Shown here one piece after another: positions 1-6,806 of a DNA stretch of 11,477 bases (the stretch's first letter is position 1; each line of letters opens with the position of its first letter). The notes beneath the pieces were generated by a model. That model had not been told where the DNA came from, searched no databases, and saw nothing but the letters and a program-made list of their open reading frames with translations. This stretch comes from Clostridia bacterium (GTDB lineage Bacteria > Bacillota > Clostridia > Oscillospirales > CAG-272). The stretch covers positions 1 through 11,477 of the forward strand of contig CAAFLY010000030.1 in the NCBI GenBank assembly GCA_900763885.1, in the 5' to 3' direction. The position numbers were made by a program, and so were the translations under genes.

Positions 1-18
1 AAGGATGGTTATGTATTT

Positions 19-85
19 ACCGGATTTTGCGCAACTTTGGATATTCCCAAATCGCGTGAAATCCGGTATACTATTCTATAGAATA
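19..85 (+). promoter_or_regulatory. Leader of the DUF2961 gene: nested inverted repeats and a probable promoter
   Basis: A perfect 9-bp inverted repeat, ACCGGATTT at 19-27 and AAATCCGGT at 59-67, encloses a second one on almost the same centre, TTTGG at 36-40 and CCAAA at 47-51. A 3-bp CGC/GCG match (30-32 with 54-56) lies between them. Directly downstream, 72-85 is a perfect 14-bp palindrome (TATTCTATAGAATA). A possible promoter is TTCCCA (44-49), 17 bp, TATACT (67-72); the -35 matches the consensus at 4 of 6 positions. If that promoter is right, the dyad brackets the -35 and would suit an operator for a sugar-responsive repressor. If transcription comes from further upstream, the dyad would instead be an RNA hairpin. 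The repeats are seen directly; the regulatory role is inferred. Confidence 0.5.
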
Positions 86-118
86 TATAAAATTTCATCC
101 ACAAAGGAGGACAATCAT

Positions 119-1186
119 ATGCAGTTTATCTCCCCTTTATCTGCGCTTTCCCACATTACAGAGGGCGAATCCCGTTCCATCTCCGCGGAGAATTTCACGG
201 GTGAACGCGGCTGTGGCGGTATGGCGGAGCATGGCACTGGGGAAGGCAGCGCCAGAGAACTCGGCCGCGGATGGAAGATCTCTCCCTCTGTCGCGATCCC
301 GCCGCACACCGTATTCACGCTTGCGGACATCGCAGGCGAGGGCTCCATCCGGCATATTTGGTGTGCGGGTTCCATTGTCGGACGGTTCACCATTCTGCGC
401 GTGTACTGGGATGACTGCCCGGTACCGAGCATCGAATGCCCGCTTGGCGACTTTTTCTGCACCGCGACCGCCCACGAACAGTATTTCCCGCTCGTTTCCG
501 CCGCCGTCTGTGTCAATCCGCGCAACGGAATGAACACCTATCTGGAAATGCCGTTTCGCCGCCGTGCCCGATTCACGCTTGAGAACATCTCCGACAAGGA
601 GCTGCGCTTCTACTACCAGATCGACTACAGGCTTCACAAGGTGGAGGAGGACGCCGGGTATCTGCACACGCAGTTCTACCGCTCCAATCCGCTCACATAC
701 ATGACGGATCACACGCTACTCGACATCAAGGGCGCGCGTGGACAGTATGTCGGCACATACATGTATTGGGGCGTGAACAACGATGGCTGGTGGGGCGAGG
801 GTGAGATCAAATTCTTCCTCGACGGCGATCGGGAATTTCCGACCATCTGCGGCACGGGCACGGAGGATTACTTCTGCGGCGCGTGGAATTTCGACAACGG
901 CAGCGGCTACGAGCGGTTCTGCACCCCCTACAGCGGCATGATCCCGAACCAGACCGACAACATCTACAAGGCAAACAAGCGCTTCTCCCTGTATCGCTGG
1001 CATATCACCGATCCCATCTCGTTTGCGGACGAGTGCCGTGTGACGATCCAGGCGCTTGGCTGGCGCACCTACGGACGCTATCTGCCGCGGCAGGACGATA
1101 TTTCCTCCGTGGCGTTCTGGTACCAGGACAAACCGGCGACGACCCGCGATCCGCTGCCGGACAGAGACAGTCTGGAGATCATTTGA
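119..1186 (+). CDS. DUF2961 (GH172-type) glycoside hydrolase
   Basis: A 355-residue protein of the DUF2961 family, now grouped with glycoside hydrolase family GH172. Characterised members act on alpha-D-fructofuranosyl or D-arabinofuranosyl linkages, but the substrate here cannot be read from sequence. Family landmarks are the N-terminal SAENFTGERG segment (22-31), the RVYWDDCPVPSIECPLGDFF region (94-113), WWGEGEIKFFLDGD (224-237) and the hallmark GTGTEDYF (245-252). Glu229 and Glu249, about 20 residues apart, are the likely catalytic pair by analogy with characterised GH172 enzymes. There is no signal peptide, so it is probably cytoplasmic. I chose the ATG at 119 because AAAGGAGGA (103-111) lies 7 bases before it; the open frame reaches back to position 5 without a comparable site. 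A sugar-binding-protein remnant follows after 43 bp, probably in the same transcript. The family call is firm and the substrate is unknown. Confidence 0.88.
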   Translation: MQFISPLSALSHITEGESRSISAENFTGERGCGGMAEHGTGEGSARELGRGWKISPSVAIPPHTVFTLADIAGEGSIRHIWCAGSIVGRFTILRVYWDDCPVPSIECPLGDFFCTATAHEQYFPLVSAAVCVNPRNGMNTYLEMPFRRRARFTLENISDKELRFYYQIDYRLHKVEEDAGYLHTQFYRSNPLTYMTDHTLLDIKGARGQYVGTYMYWGVNNDGWWGEGEIKFFLDGDREFPTICGTGTEDYFCGAWNFDNGSGYERFCTPYSGMIPNQTDNIYKANKRFSLYRWHITDPISFADECRVTIQALGWRTYGRYLPRQDDISSVAFWYQDKPATTRDPLPDRDSLEII

Positions 1187-1229
1187 CCTGCAACCTCCAA
1201 TCCAAACAGTACTTTCGGGAGGAATACCG

Positions 1230-1962
1230 ATGAAACGCACACTCAGTATGCTTCTGCTCTGCGCTCTGCTTTTGTCCGCCGTAGCCTGCTCCTCCAAAAA
1301 ATCCGACGACGCAGGCGACAATACCGCAAGATGTGTTTTATAACGAGCACAATGTCAGTGCCGTAGATAAGGTTTTCTCCATTCTCTACGACACAAACAT
1401 CTTCTTCAATGTACATACGCGCTTAAACGTGCCGGACAACGATTACTACACCTACTTCCGGGACGGTCATTCCCTGTTCTATGTCGGCTGTATGATGGAA
1501 GAGGTATCGAAGCTGCGTGAAGCGGACATCACGTTTGGCATCATCCCGAATCCGAAGTACGACGAAGCACAGGAGAATTACCACAGCACGGTCAGTGTCC
1601 ACCACACCGGACTTTTGAGCGTTCCGAAAACGGCGATGAAGCTCGAGAAAATCGGCTACGTGCTGGAGGCTCTCTCCGCGAAATCGTCTGAGGTCCTCCA
1701 GCCCGCATATTACGAGACCGCACTCAAGGGCAAAGCTCTGCGCGACATGGAGAGCGAGGAAATGCTCGACATCCTCTTCGATAACCGTGTATTCGACCTT
1801 GGCGACATCATGAATTTCGGCGGCTTCAGCATCAAATTCATCTGCATCTCCACCGGCGCCAAATCACAGGACATCACCTCCTTCTACGAGAAATACAAGC
1901 CGAAGATCGCCGCGGATATTGAGAAATTTATGGATTCGCTCGATACCGTCGTTGCGGAATAG
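1230..1962 (+). pseudogene. Internally deleted, frameshifted ABC sugar-binding lipoprotein
   Basis: The gene starts normally: GGGAGG at 1217-1222 precedes an ATG at 1230 and a lipoprotein signal peptide with lipobox AVAC (Cys20), then a short polar linker (SSKKSDDAGDNT). The frame stops at 1341-1343 after 37 residues. From about 1318, the +1 frame encodes some 210 residues, ending at 1962, that resemble the C-terminal part of family-1 extracellular solute-binding proteins of carbohydrate ABC importers. Recognisable pieces are SILYDTNIFFNVH, FRDGHSLFYVGCM, FGIIPNPKYDE, HHTGLLSVPKT and LQPAYYETALKGK. Intact relatives have about 450-550 residues, so some 250-300 residues, including most of the N-terminal lobe, are gone. 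The C-terminal frame has no ribosome binding site, and the open stretch begins only at a GTG (1333). No permease genes follow; a terminator does. It is probably non-functional, though an assembly gap is possible. Confidence 0.82.
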
Positions 1963-1996
1963 AGAACGAAAAACAGTTTTGGATACAGACAGCATC

Positions 1997-2035
1997 AAAA
2001 AGCGGGGACGGTCCGTGTGGATCTTCCCCGTTTTT
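1997..2035. terminator. Bidirectional intrinsic terminator between convergent genes
   Basis: CGGGGA (2003-2008) and TCCCCG (2025-2030) form a 6-bp GC-rich stem around a 16-base loop. The stem is flanked by AAAAA (1997-2001) and TTTTT (2031-2035), so a U tract follows the hairpin in either direction. It lies between the solute-binding-protein remnant (ends 1962, plus) and the EamA gene (ends 2059, minus) and can serve both. Confidence 0.85.
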
Positions 2036-2058
2036 GTGTGTTGGTATGATTGTGGCGG

Positions 2059-2925
2059 TCATGCGAAAATCGCCATGCCGAGCGTTGCACCGGTCATGAG
2101 AATGAGTCCGCCAAACGCTTTTTTCGACAGCTTTTCGTGAAATACAATGTAGGAAAACAGCACCGTCACGAGAAGCGACATTTTATCGATCGGCACAACG
2201 ACGCTGACCGGGCCGTTTTGGATCGCGTAGTAATAAGAGAGCCACGACGCACCGGTCGCGACGCCGGAGAGCAGCACAAACAGAAGCTCTTTTTTGTCTA
2301 TGCTTCTGCAAAGCGGTGCCTTTTTGCGTGCGAATACGATCACCCATGCCATGAGGAGCACAAATACCGTGCGGATCGCGGTACCGAGGTTCGATTCCAC
2401 GCCGGATATGCCGACCTTGGCAAGAATCGAGGTCAACGCGGCAAACACAGCGGATCCGATCGCGTACGGTATGTATCTTACGTCCTTCACTTCGTTCACG
2501 CTTGTTTTTTTCTCGACCATCAGCAAAACACCCACGCCCAGCGCCGCGGTACAGACGAGCTTCACCCAAAGATGCTCCGTTTCACCAAAGCAGATGATCG
2601 CCATGAGCACCGTCAGCACCGTGCTCGATTTGTCGATCGGCACGACCTTGTTGACGTCCCCCATCGACAGCGCCTTGAAATAGCAGATCCACGACGCACC
2701 GGTCGATAAACCGGACAGCATGAGAAACAGAAACGAGCGGCACGAAATCGACGGAATCGTTCCGGCAGAACCAACGATTGCCACCATGATCCACGAAAAA
2801 CAGAGCACCACGGCGCATCGTATCGCGGTCGCCACGTCGGAATCGGTCTTTTTGATCCCGCATTTCGCAAGGATCGAGGTCAGCGCGGCAAATACTGCGG
2901 AACAAACGGCGGCAGCAAGCCACAT
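2059..2925 (-). CDS. EamA-family (DMT superfamily) transporter with two similar halves
   Basis: A 288-residue integral membrane protein with about ten hydrophobic helices and two EamA units, as in the drug/metabolite transporter superfamily. Members export or import small metabolites; the substrate here is unknown. The halves are strikingly alike. SAVFAALTSILAK occurs in both, LSGLSTGASW matches LSGVATGASW, and NKVVPIDKSSTVLTVL matches SVVVPIDKMSLLVTVL. Each half also resembles the stand-alone EamA proteins of about 140 residues (COG2510-like). The two copies of SAVFAALTSILA agree at 31 of 36 bases and lie exactly 447 bp apart. The ATG at 2925 is supported by GGAG about 8 bases upstream. The gene starts 31 bp after the lipoprotein gene ends, so it is probably co-transcribed from the promoter at 4210-4238, and it ends at the terminator at 1997-2035. 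Family certain, cargo unknown. Confidence 0.9.
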   Translation of the reverse strand: MWLAAAVCSAVFAALTSILAKCGIKKTDSDVATAIRCAVVLCFSWIMVAIVGSAGTIPSISCRSFLFLMLSGLSTGASWICYFKALSMGDVNKVVPIDKSSTVLTVLMAIICFGETEHLWVKLVCTAALGVGVLLMVEKKTSVNEVKDVRYIPYAIGSAVFAALTSILAKVGISGVESNLGTAIRTVFVLLMAWVIVFARKKAPLCRSIDKKELLFVLLSGVATGASWLSYYYAIQNGPVSVVVPIDKMSLLVTVLFSYIVFHEKLSKKAFGGLILMTGATLGMAIFA

Positions 2926-2956
2926 AGAATCATCTCCAAACCGTCTTCATACTGTT

Positions 2957-4177
2957 TTATCCGACCGGCACAGGCGCGCACGTATCGGTCACGACGTCAT
3001 ACACCATTACCTCTCCGTCGTCCGGGATGAAGAAGCGTTCGAGGAATTCCTCACGGTAATTGTCGTCGGCGCGCACAAGGGAGACCGAGATCCACCATCC
3101 GCTCTTCCCATCGTATTCGCCGTAATCTTCATACGTGATCGGCAGCTCATCCGCACGCTCAGCCAGCCCCGAAGCCCCCAGATCATGTTCGTCGAAGCAG
3201 AACTGCTGTGCCACGAGCAGCTTTTCCTGCGGCACCTCCGGCAGCTCCGTATTGCCCATATCGGAGGTGATCTGATAGCTCAGCGGCCCGCTCATTACGT
3301 AATCCGTTTCGCTGACAATGAAGGAGCGGAACGCGTCAATGAGTATGCAGGAGCCGTCATACCAGGCAAAGAACCGCACCCAGGTGTCCGCTCCGGGAAT
3401 ATCTATTTTGTAGCCGATAAAGAATTCCGGCTTTCCCGACGGCTGCATACGGAAAAAGATCGAATCGATCCCGACGCCCTCGAAGTCAAGCTCCTCAGCG
3501 CACGCCTTGCATGCCTCCGCAAGCTTCTCCTCGGTCATGCCGGCCATTTTCAGCGCGTCCTCCAACTCCACTTCCTTGCCGGTCATCTTATCGAAGCAGA
3601 AGCCGCCGACTTCACCGTCCGTGCCATAGGTCGGGTAGCAGATGTAGAGCGTCACGGCGGAAAGATACCGATCGGTCGTGAAGCAGAAGGTGGTGAGCTG
3701 ATAATCCTCCGTGTCGGTTTCCTCGATCAGATCGTAGAGATTCTTATACCACTCTGCCATCCCTACGTTGATCTCGATCGCCGTTTCGTTATCCACCTCG
3801 CCGTCTCCCTCACAAACGATCATCGGAAGCTCGACGGAGGAGCCGTTTCTGCCGCTTTCTATCCGCAGCGGAACGTCCAGCGCGTAATCCTTGTACTTGT
3901 ACTCTGCCGGATCGGTGTCGGTCGGATCTGCCGCAGGCTCGGTTTCTTTTTCCGTTTCGGTCTCAGTCTCTTTTTCCGTTTCGATCTCGGTCTCTTTTTC
4001 GGGTTCTTTTTCGGTTTCGGTGGCATCCGGCGCGTTCGGATCCGTCTCTGTGGTTTCCGTCCCCGTTTCGAGGATATCCCCCAACGCAGAGCGCAGCAGA
4101 TCCTTGGCCATATCCTCCGAACAGCCCGTCAGCCCGACAAGGCAGGCGGCAAGCAGACATACAAACAGCTTTTTCAT
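2957..4177 (-). CDS. Secreted lipoprotein with Glu/Thr-repeat linker and DUF3298-like domain
   Basis: A 406-residue predicted lipoprotein. A lysine start (MKKLF), a hydrophobic stretch and the lipobox LTGC (Cys19) indicate export and lipid anchoring on the outer face of the membrane. Residues 38-90 are a low-complexity acidic linker dominated by Glu, Thr, Asp and Pro. The remaining 310 or so residues look globular. The stretch at about 100-225 (an N-terminal LPMIVCEGDGEVDNETAIEIN segment and a later FDKMTGKEVELEDAL segment) recalls the DUF4163/DUF3298 layout of RsiV- and PdaC-type extracellular domains, but this is only a pattern impression. No catalytic motif is recognised. The start is set by GGAGGA about 8 bases before the ATG, and it has the strongest promoter in the window. 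Pairing with the EamA transporter suggests a shared role, unproven. Lipoprotein call firm, function unknown. Confidence 0.85.
   Translation of the reverse strand: MKKLFVCLLAACLVGLTGCSEDMAKDLLRSALGDILETGTETTETDPNAPDATETEKEPEKETEIETEKETETETEKETEPAADPTDTDPAEYKYKDYALDVPLRIESGRNGSSVELPMIVCEGDGEVDNETAIEINVGMAEWYKNLYDLIEETDTEDYQLTTFCFTTDRYLSAVTLYICYPTYGTDGEVGGFCFDKMTGKEVELEDALKMAGMTEEKLAEACKACAEELDFEGVGIDSIFFRMQPSGKPEFFIGYKIDIPGADTWVRFFAWYDGSCILIDAFRSFIVSETDYVMSGPLSYQITSDMGNTELPEVPQEKLLVAQQFCFDEHDLGASGLAERADELPITYEDYGEYDGKSGWWISVSLVRADDNYREEFLERFFIPDDGEVMVYDVVTDTCAPVPVG
3938..4009 (-). repeat. Glu/Thr tandem repeat inside the lipoprotein gene (8-codon period)
   Basis: Residues 57-80 of the lipoprotein contain KETEIETE, then KETETETE, then KETE, a period of 8 residues or 24 bases. 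The 15-base sequence TCTTTTTCCGTTTCG appears exactly at 3945-3959 and again at 3969-3983, 24 bp apart. The repeat encodes a stretched acidic linker between the lipid anchor and the globular domain. Such arrays can change copy number by slippage in steps that keep the frame. Confidence 0.8.
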
Positions 4178-4209
4178 GGCGCGTCCTCCTATATCATAGT
4201 TATATCTTT

Positions 4210-4238
4210 ATTATACCGTCCGCCGCATGGTTTGTCAA
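4210..4238 (-). promoter_or_regulatory. Sigma-A promoter of the lipoprotein-EamA operon
   Basis: Read on the minus strand, TTGACA (4238-4233) and TATAAT (4215-4210) are both perfect consensus hexamers with the ideal 17-bp spacer. Transcription would start near 4203, giving a leader of roughly 25 bases with GGAGGA just ahead of the ATG at 4177. This is the closest match to consensus in the window and suggests strong, largely constitutive expression. No flanking dyad is evident. Confidence 0.88.
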
Positions 4239-4293
4239 TCGCATTCCCATTAAGATTTGCTGAGAAACCCATGCTCCGCACAGACGACCGATC

Positions 4294-5307
4294 TCACCGC
4301 AGCGCGTTTATCGTGAACCGGGCAAAATACATCTCCTCGCCGAATCGCTTTTCATACAGCACGCAGATCGTCCCGTCCGGCAGCACCGCCGCATCCGCGT
4401 ATCCGGCGTCTCCGGGGTCGATGGTATATGTGCGGCACCACGTCAGCCCACCGTCCGCAGAAAAACGGCATGTGAGATTGACCCGTTCGCTCCGTGACGC
4501 GCAGTTGACAGCCAAAAGCCCGTCCACTCCTCCATGACAATAGCGGACAACGCTGCCCATGCAGGTCGGATCGATCATGCCCCTGTCCAGAGTCAGCGCT
4601 TCCCAGCCGTCCGTTCCGGTTTTGCTGCAAGAGCGTGCGCGAAATCCCGCTCCCGTGGTGCGGACGTTCATGTAGATCCGTCCGTCGGGAAGCACGGCTG
4701 CCATCGATTCGTTCGGATCGAGCACGGTATCGGTCGCGGGCAGCAGCTCTCCCAAATGCCACGTTTTTCCATGATCGCGGGAATAGAGCGTAGACACCAC
4801 GGCGGGATTGTGGCTCTCTATGGGCATACCGCACGACCGCGGCACCATCCAGACCGGTGTGAGAAGCGTTCCCTGTGCGGTGCGGATGCCGTGACCGGGA
4901 CCTATGGCAAACGCATTGTGGAACTCCGGCATGGTGGATGCCATAATATCGACCGGGGACGACCATGTTCTGCCGTCGTCTGCGGAGGTTCGATGAAACA
5001 CGCCTCCGCCGCGGATGGAATAGTCTCTGCAGTAGAGGAGGTGGAGCGTTTCATCGTCCACGATGCACACGGGGTTGTTGACGGTGCGGTATTCGTCCGT
5101 TCCGCGCGCGATCACGATCGGCCCATCAAAGCTCTCCCCGCCGTCCTCGGAGCGATAGAGGAGAATATCCATCCTTGCCCAGTCGCTCTGTGTCGTGCGT
5201 GCCTCACAATAGATCAGAACCGTGCCGCGTGCAGTGACGACCATCCCGGGAATGCGGTAGCGGAAGTAGGCGGCGTCGGTGTGGAAAATGCGTTTGGTGT
5301 CTTTCAT
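4294..5307 (-). CDS. Sialidase-family (GH33-like, Asp-box) glycoside hydrolase, cytoplasmic
   Basis: A 337-residue six-bladed propeller enzyme of the sialidase superfamily. The YRIP motif (17-20) supplies the first carboxylate-binding arginine, Arg18. Four Asp-boxes of the form SxDxGxTW are visible at 53-60, 108-115, 176-183 and 283-290. Glu200 (in NES), Arg216 (in NVRTTG) and Arg275 or Arg281 fit the rest of the active site. Tyr303 (in GYADAAVLPDG) is the likely nucleophile, and Asp42 or Asp47 the acid/base. There is no signal peptide or anchor, unlike most host-glycan sialidases, so it probably works inside the cell on imported oligosaccharides. A related specificity is possible. The ATG at 5307 follows an AGGA about 10 bases upstream, a modest site. 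The gene starts 45 bp after the GH10 gene ends; with no convincing promoter in that gap it is probably the second gene of that operon. No clear terminator follows it. Confidence 0.85.
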   Translation of the reverse strand: MKDTKRIFHTDAAYFRYRIPGMVVTARGTVLIYCEARTTQSDWARMDILLYRSEDGGESFDGPIVIARGTDEYRTVNNPVCIVDDETLHLLYCRDYSIRGGGVFHRTSADDGRTWSSPVDIMASTMPEFHNAFAIGPGHGIRTAQGTLLTPVWMVPRSCGMPIESHNPAVVSTLYSRDHGKTWHLGELLPATDTVLDPNESMAAVLPDGRIYMNVRTTGAGFRARSCSKTGTDGWEALTLDRGMIDPTCMGSVVRYCHGGVDGLLAVNCASRSERVNLTCRFSADGGLTWCRTYTIDPGDAGYADAAVLPDGTICVLYEKRFGEEMYFARFTINALR

Positions 5308-5352
5308 GGCAGATTGTCCTTGCTTCCCTCTCGTTTCTGTGGTATACTATCC

Positions 5353-6696
5353 TCAAAGGACGATCCGGAACCGATTGCCGCTCTTTTTTGTCAGATGCAG
5401 CGGGACCGTCTTTTCCACGCCGTCCGCGGATATGGTGCAGTCGTATTTTCCGTAGAAGCCGCGGAACGATGCGTATCCGGCGGGCGCGTCCATGGTCTCG
5501 TCGGTGTGCCAGGTCTCGTGGAACAGCCTGCGAAGCGCGTGGAACGCTGGCTTCGGGGTCATATCAAAGCGCATGAGACCGCCGCGGTAATAGTTTTCCC
5601 CGGCTGTCATGTCGCCCTGTGGCGCAAACGCCGCGTATCCGTCCACGACATTCCAGTAAACGCACGCCTCCATCGCCGGATTGCCGAACCAGATCTTCAT
5701 GAGATACGTGAGGATCTCCGCCTGCAATGCCTCATCCGCCGCTTCGTCCGTGTAGCAGGGGATCGTGATCTCCGTGATCTGCTGCGGGAGTCCGAGCCGG
5801 GCGTAGGTTTCCATGACATTCCAAAGATGTGCCGGGCTGTAGTAGGGGACGGTCTCCCGCTGCTCCTGCTCCGCGCGGTAAAACATATGAAACTGCAAAC
5901 CGCATGCGTCGATCGGTGTGCCGCGGTCCAGAGCACGCTCAATCTGCGCGTAATACTGTCCTCTCTGCCAGCAGAACGCACTGGTCCACGCGTGGGACGC
6001 TTCGTTGATGATCAGCTCGTTGTTCGGCAGATACCGGCGCGCACAGTCGAAGCTCCACTCCACAACATCCGGATCGGTGAAAAACTGCGTGCTTTTTCTG
6101 CCCTGCGCGAACACGTCGTATTTGCCGCAGAACAGCTCGTTCGTCACCTCCCAGCCGGGGATTCTGTCGCGGTATCGTTCGGCGCATTCCCGAATCCGCT
6201 TTTCGAGAGCGCGCTTTACGCTGTCCGTATCGTCCGGCACCCACAGCGGCGTCCACACATCGTAGTTGAGACAGTGGCATTTCGGCGTGATCCCCCGTTC
6301 TTCACAGTATTCGAGACACAGATCCGGCGCGGGACGGCGATACACGCGGGGGGAATCCTTCGCAAAACGCGGCCTGCCCTCCTCCGGCTCGAGATCGCTC
6401 CAGTAAAACGGCACGGTCGCCAGATTGAACGCATCCGCGAATACGTCCCGATAAATGCGGTTCTTCTCCGCAGACTCGAATTCGTCGAGCATGAAAATAT
6501 TCGCCCCGAGCTTGAAATCGTGGTCACGCAGGGTCACGCGTATACGCGCGTTTTCGACCGGACTGCCGTCCTTATGCACCAACGTGATCCCGCCTTCTCC
6601 TGTGCGGTCATAGCGGATGGTGTACCGGAGCCGATCTTCGATCTCGTTTTCCGCCGCGCGAAACTGGGAAAGTATGGTGTCCGTTCTGTTTGCCAT
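5353..6696 (-). CDS. GH10 family endo-1,4-beta-xylanase-like hydrolase, cytoplasmic
   Basis: A 447-residue glycoside hydrolase family 10 protein. A small beta domain (about 30-70, with the HDFKLGANIFM signature) precedes the TIM barrel. The acid/base is Glu187 in GWEVTNE and the nucleophile is Glu309 in ITEIT. His270 in GLQFH and the YWNVVDG segment (347-353) match conserved active-site loops, and CHCLNYDVW (140-148) replaces the usual GHTLVWH. A C-terminal beta segment (about 410-447, GFYGKYD...) completes it. No signal peptide is present, so it likely hydrolyses short xylo-oligosaccharides or aryl-glycosides inside the cell. AGGAGG lies 8 bases before the ATG at 6696. A TATAAT element (6744-6739) lies upstream, and the sialidase-type gene follows. 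Family certain; substrate inferred. Confidence 0.92.
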   Translation of the reverse strand: MANRTDTILSQFRAAENEIEDRLRYTIRYDRTGEGGITLVHKDGSPVENARIRVTLRDHDFKLGANIFMLDEFESAEKNRIYRDVFADAFNLATVPFYWSDLEPEEGRPRFAKDSPRVYRRPAPDLCLEYCEERGITPKCHCLNYDVWTPLWVPDDTDSVKRALEKRIRECAERYRDRIPGWEVTNELFCGKYDVFAQGRKSTQFFTDPDVVEWSFDCARRYLPNNELIINEASHAWTSAFCWQRGQYYAQIERALDRGTPIDACGLQFHMFYRAEQEQRETVPYYSPAHLWNVMETYARLGLPQQITEITIPCYTDEAADEALQAEILTYLMKIWFGNPAMEACVYWNVVDGYAAFAPQGDMTAGENYYRGGLMRFDMTPKPAFHALRRLFHETWHTDETMDAPAGYASFRGFYGKYDCTISADGVEKTVPLHLTKKSGNRFRIVL

Positions 6697-6806
6697 TGCA
6701 TTGTCCTCCTATGACAACATTTCGATTGCAGTATCCTCATTATACCATGTCTTCACTCAAATTGCACTACTTTTTTCAAAATTTCTTTATGATTTTGGAG
6801 CATTTT
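6697..6806. promoter_or_regulatory. Divergent intergenic region with GH10-operon promoter
   Basis: This 110-bp gap separates the GH10 gene (minus) from the GNAT gene (plus). On the minus strand a perfect TATAAT lies at 6744-6739. The hexamer 17 bp upstream, TGCAAT, is a poor -35, which hints at activator dependence. On the plus strand I find no good promoter for the GNAT gene beyond the same AT-rich core (TTATAC). GGAG at 6797-6800 is the ribosome binding site of the GNAT gene. Confidence 0.55.

Noticed and set aside
5..118. N-terminal extension of the DUF2961 protein back to position 5
   Set aside because: This stretch holds AT-rich promoter-like sequence and dyads, and the ATG at 119 has a near-perfect ribosome binding site.
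1318..1343. Programmed ribosomal frameshift in the solute-binding protein
   Set aside because: There is no slippery heptamer with a downstream structure, and a frameshift would not restore the missing 250 or more residues of the fold.
1333..1962. Stand-alone gene starting at the GTG at 1333
   Set aside because: There is no Shine-Dalgarno upstream, and the product is only the tail of a known family that needs its N-terminal lobe to bind sugar.
3938..4009. CRISPR-like or mobile repeat array
   Set aside because: The repeats are in-frame codons for Glu/Thr within a lipoprotein linker, with no spacers and no flanking cas or transposase genes.
2720..4537. Long open frame on the plus strand opposite the EamA, lipoprotein and sialidase genes
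   Set aside because: It is antisense to genes with clear domains, has no ribosome binding site, and its translation is Arg/His-rich with no recognisable motif. It reflects codon bias in GC-rich genes.
5308..5352. Separate promoter for the sialidase-type gene (TAGTAT or TATACC on the minus strand)
   Set aside because: No acceptable -35 lies 15-19 bp upstream, and the 45-bp gap fits co-transcription with GH10.
4534..6714. Open frame of more than 700 codons on the plus strand opposite GH10
   Set aside because: It mirrors the GH10 and sialidase genes, whose catalytic motifs are intact on the minus strand. No start signal or domain is seen.
6690..6806. Longer N-terminus for the GNAT protein starting at 6690
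   Set aside because: It would overlap the GH10 start, lacks a ribosome binding site and adds residues unlike the family. The ATG at 6807 has GGAG at good spacing.
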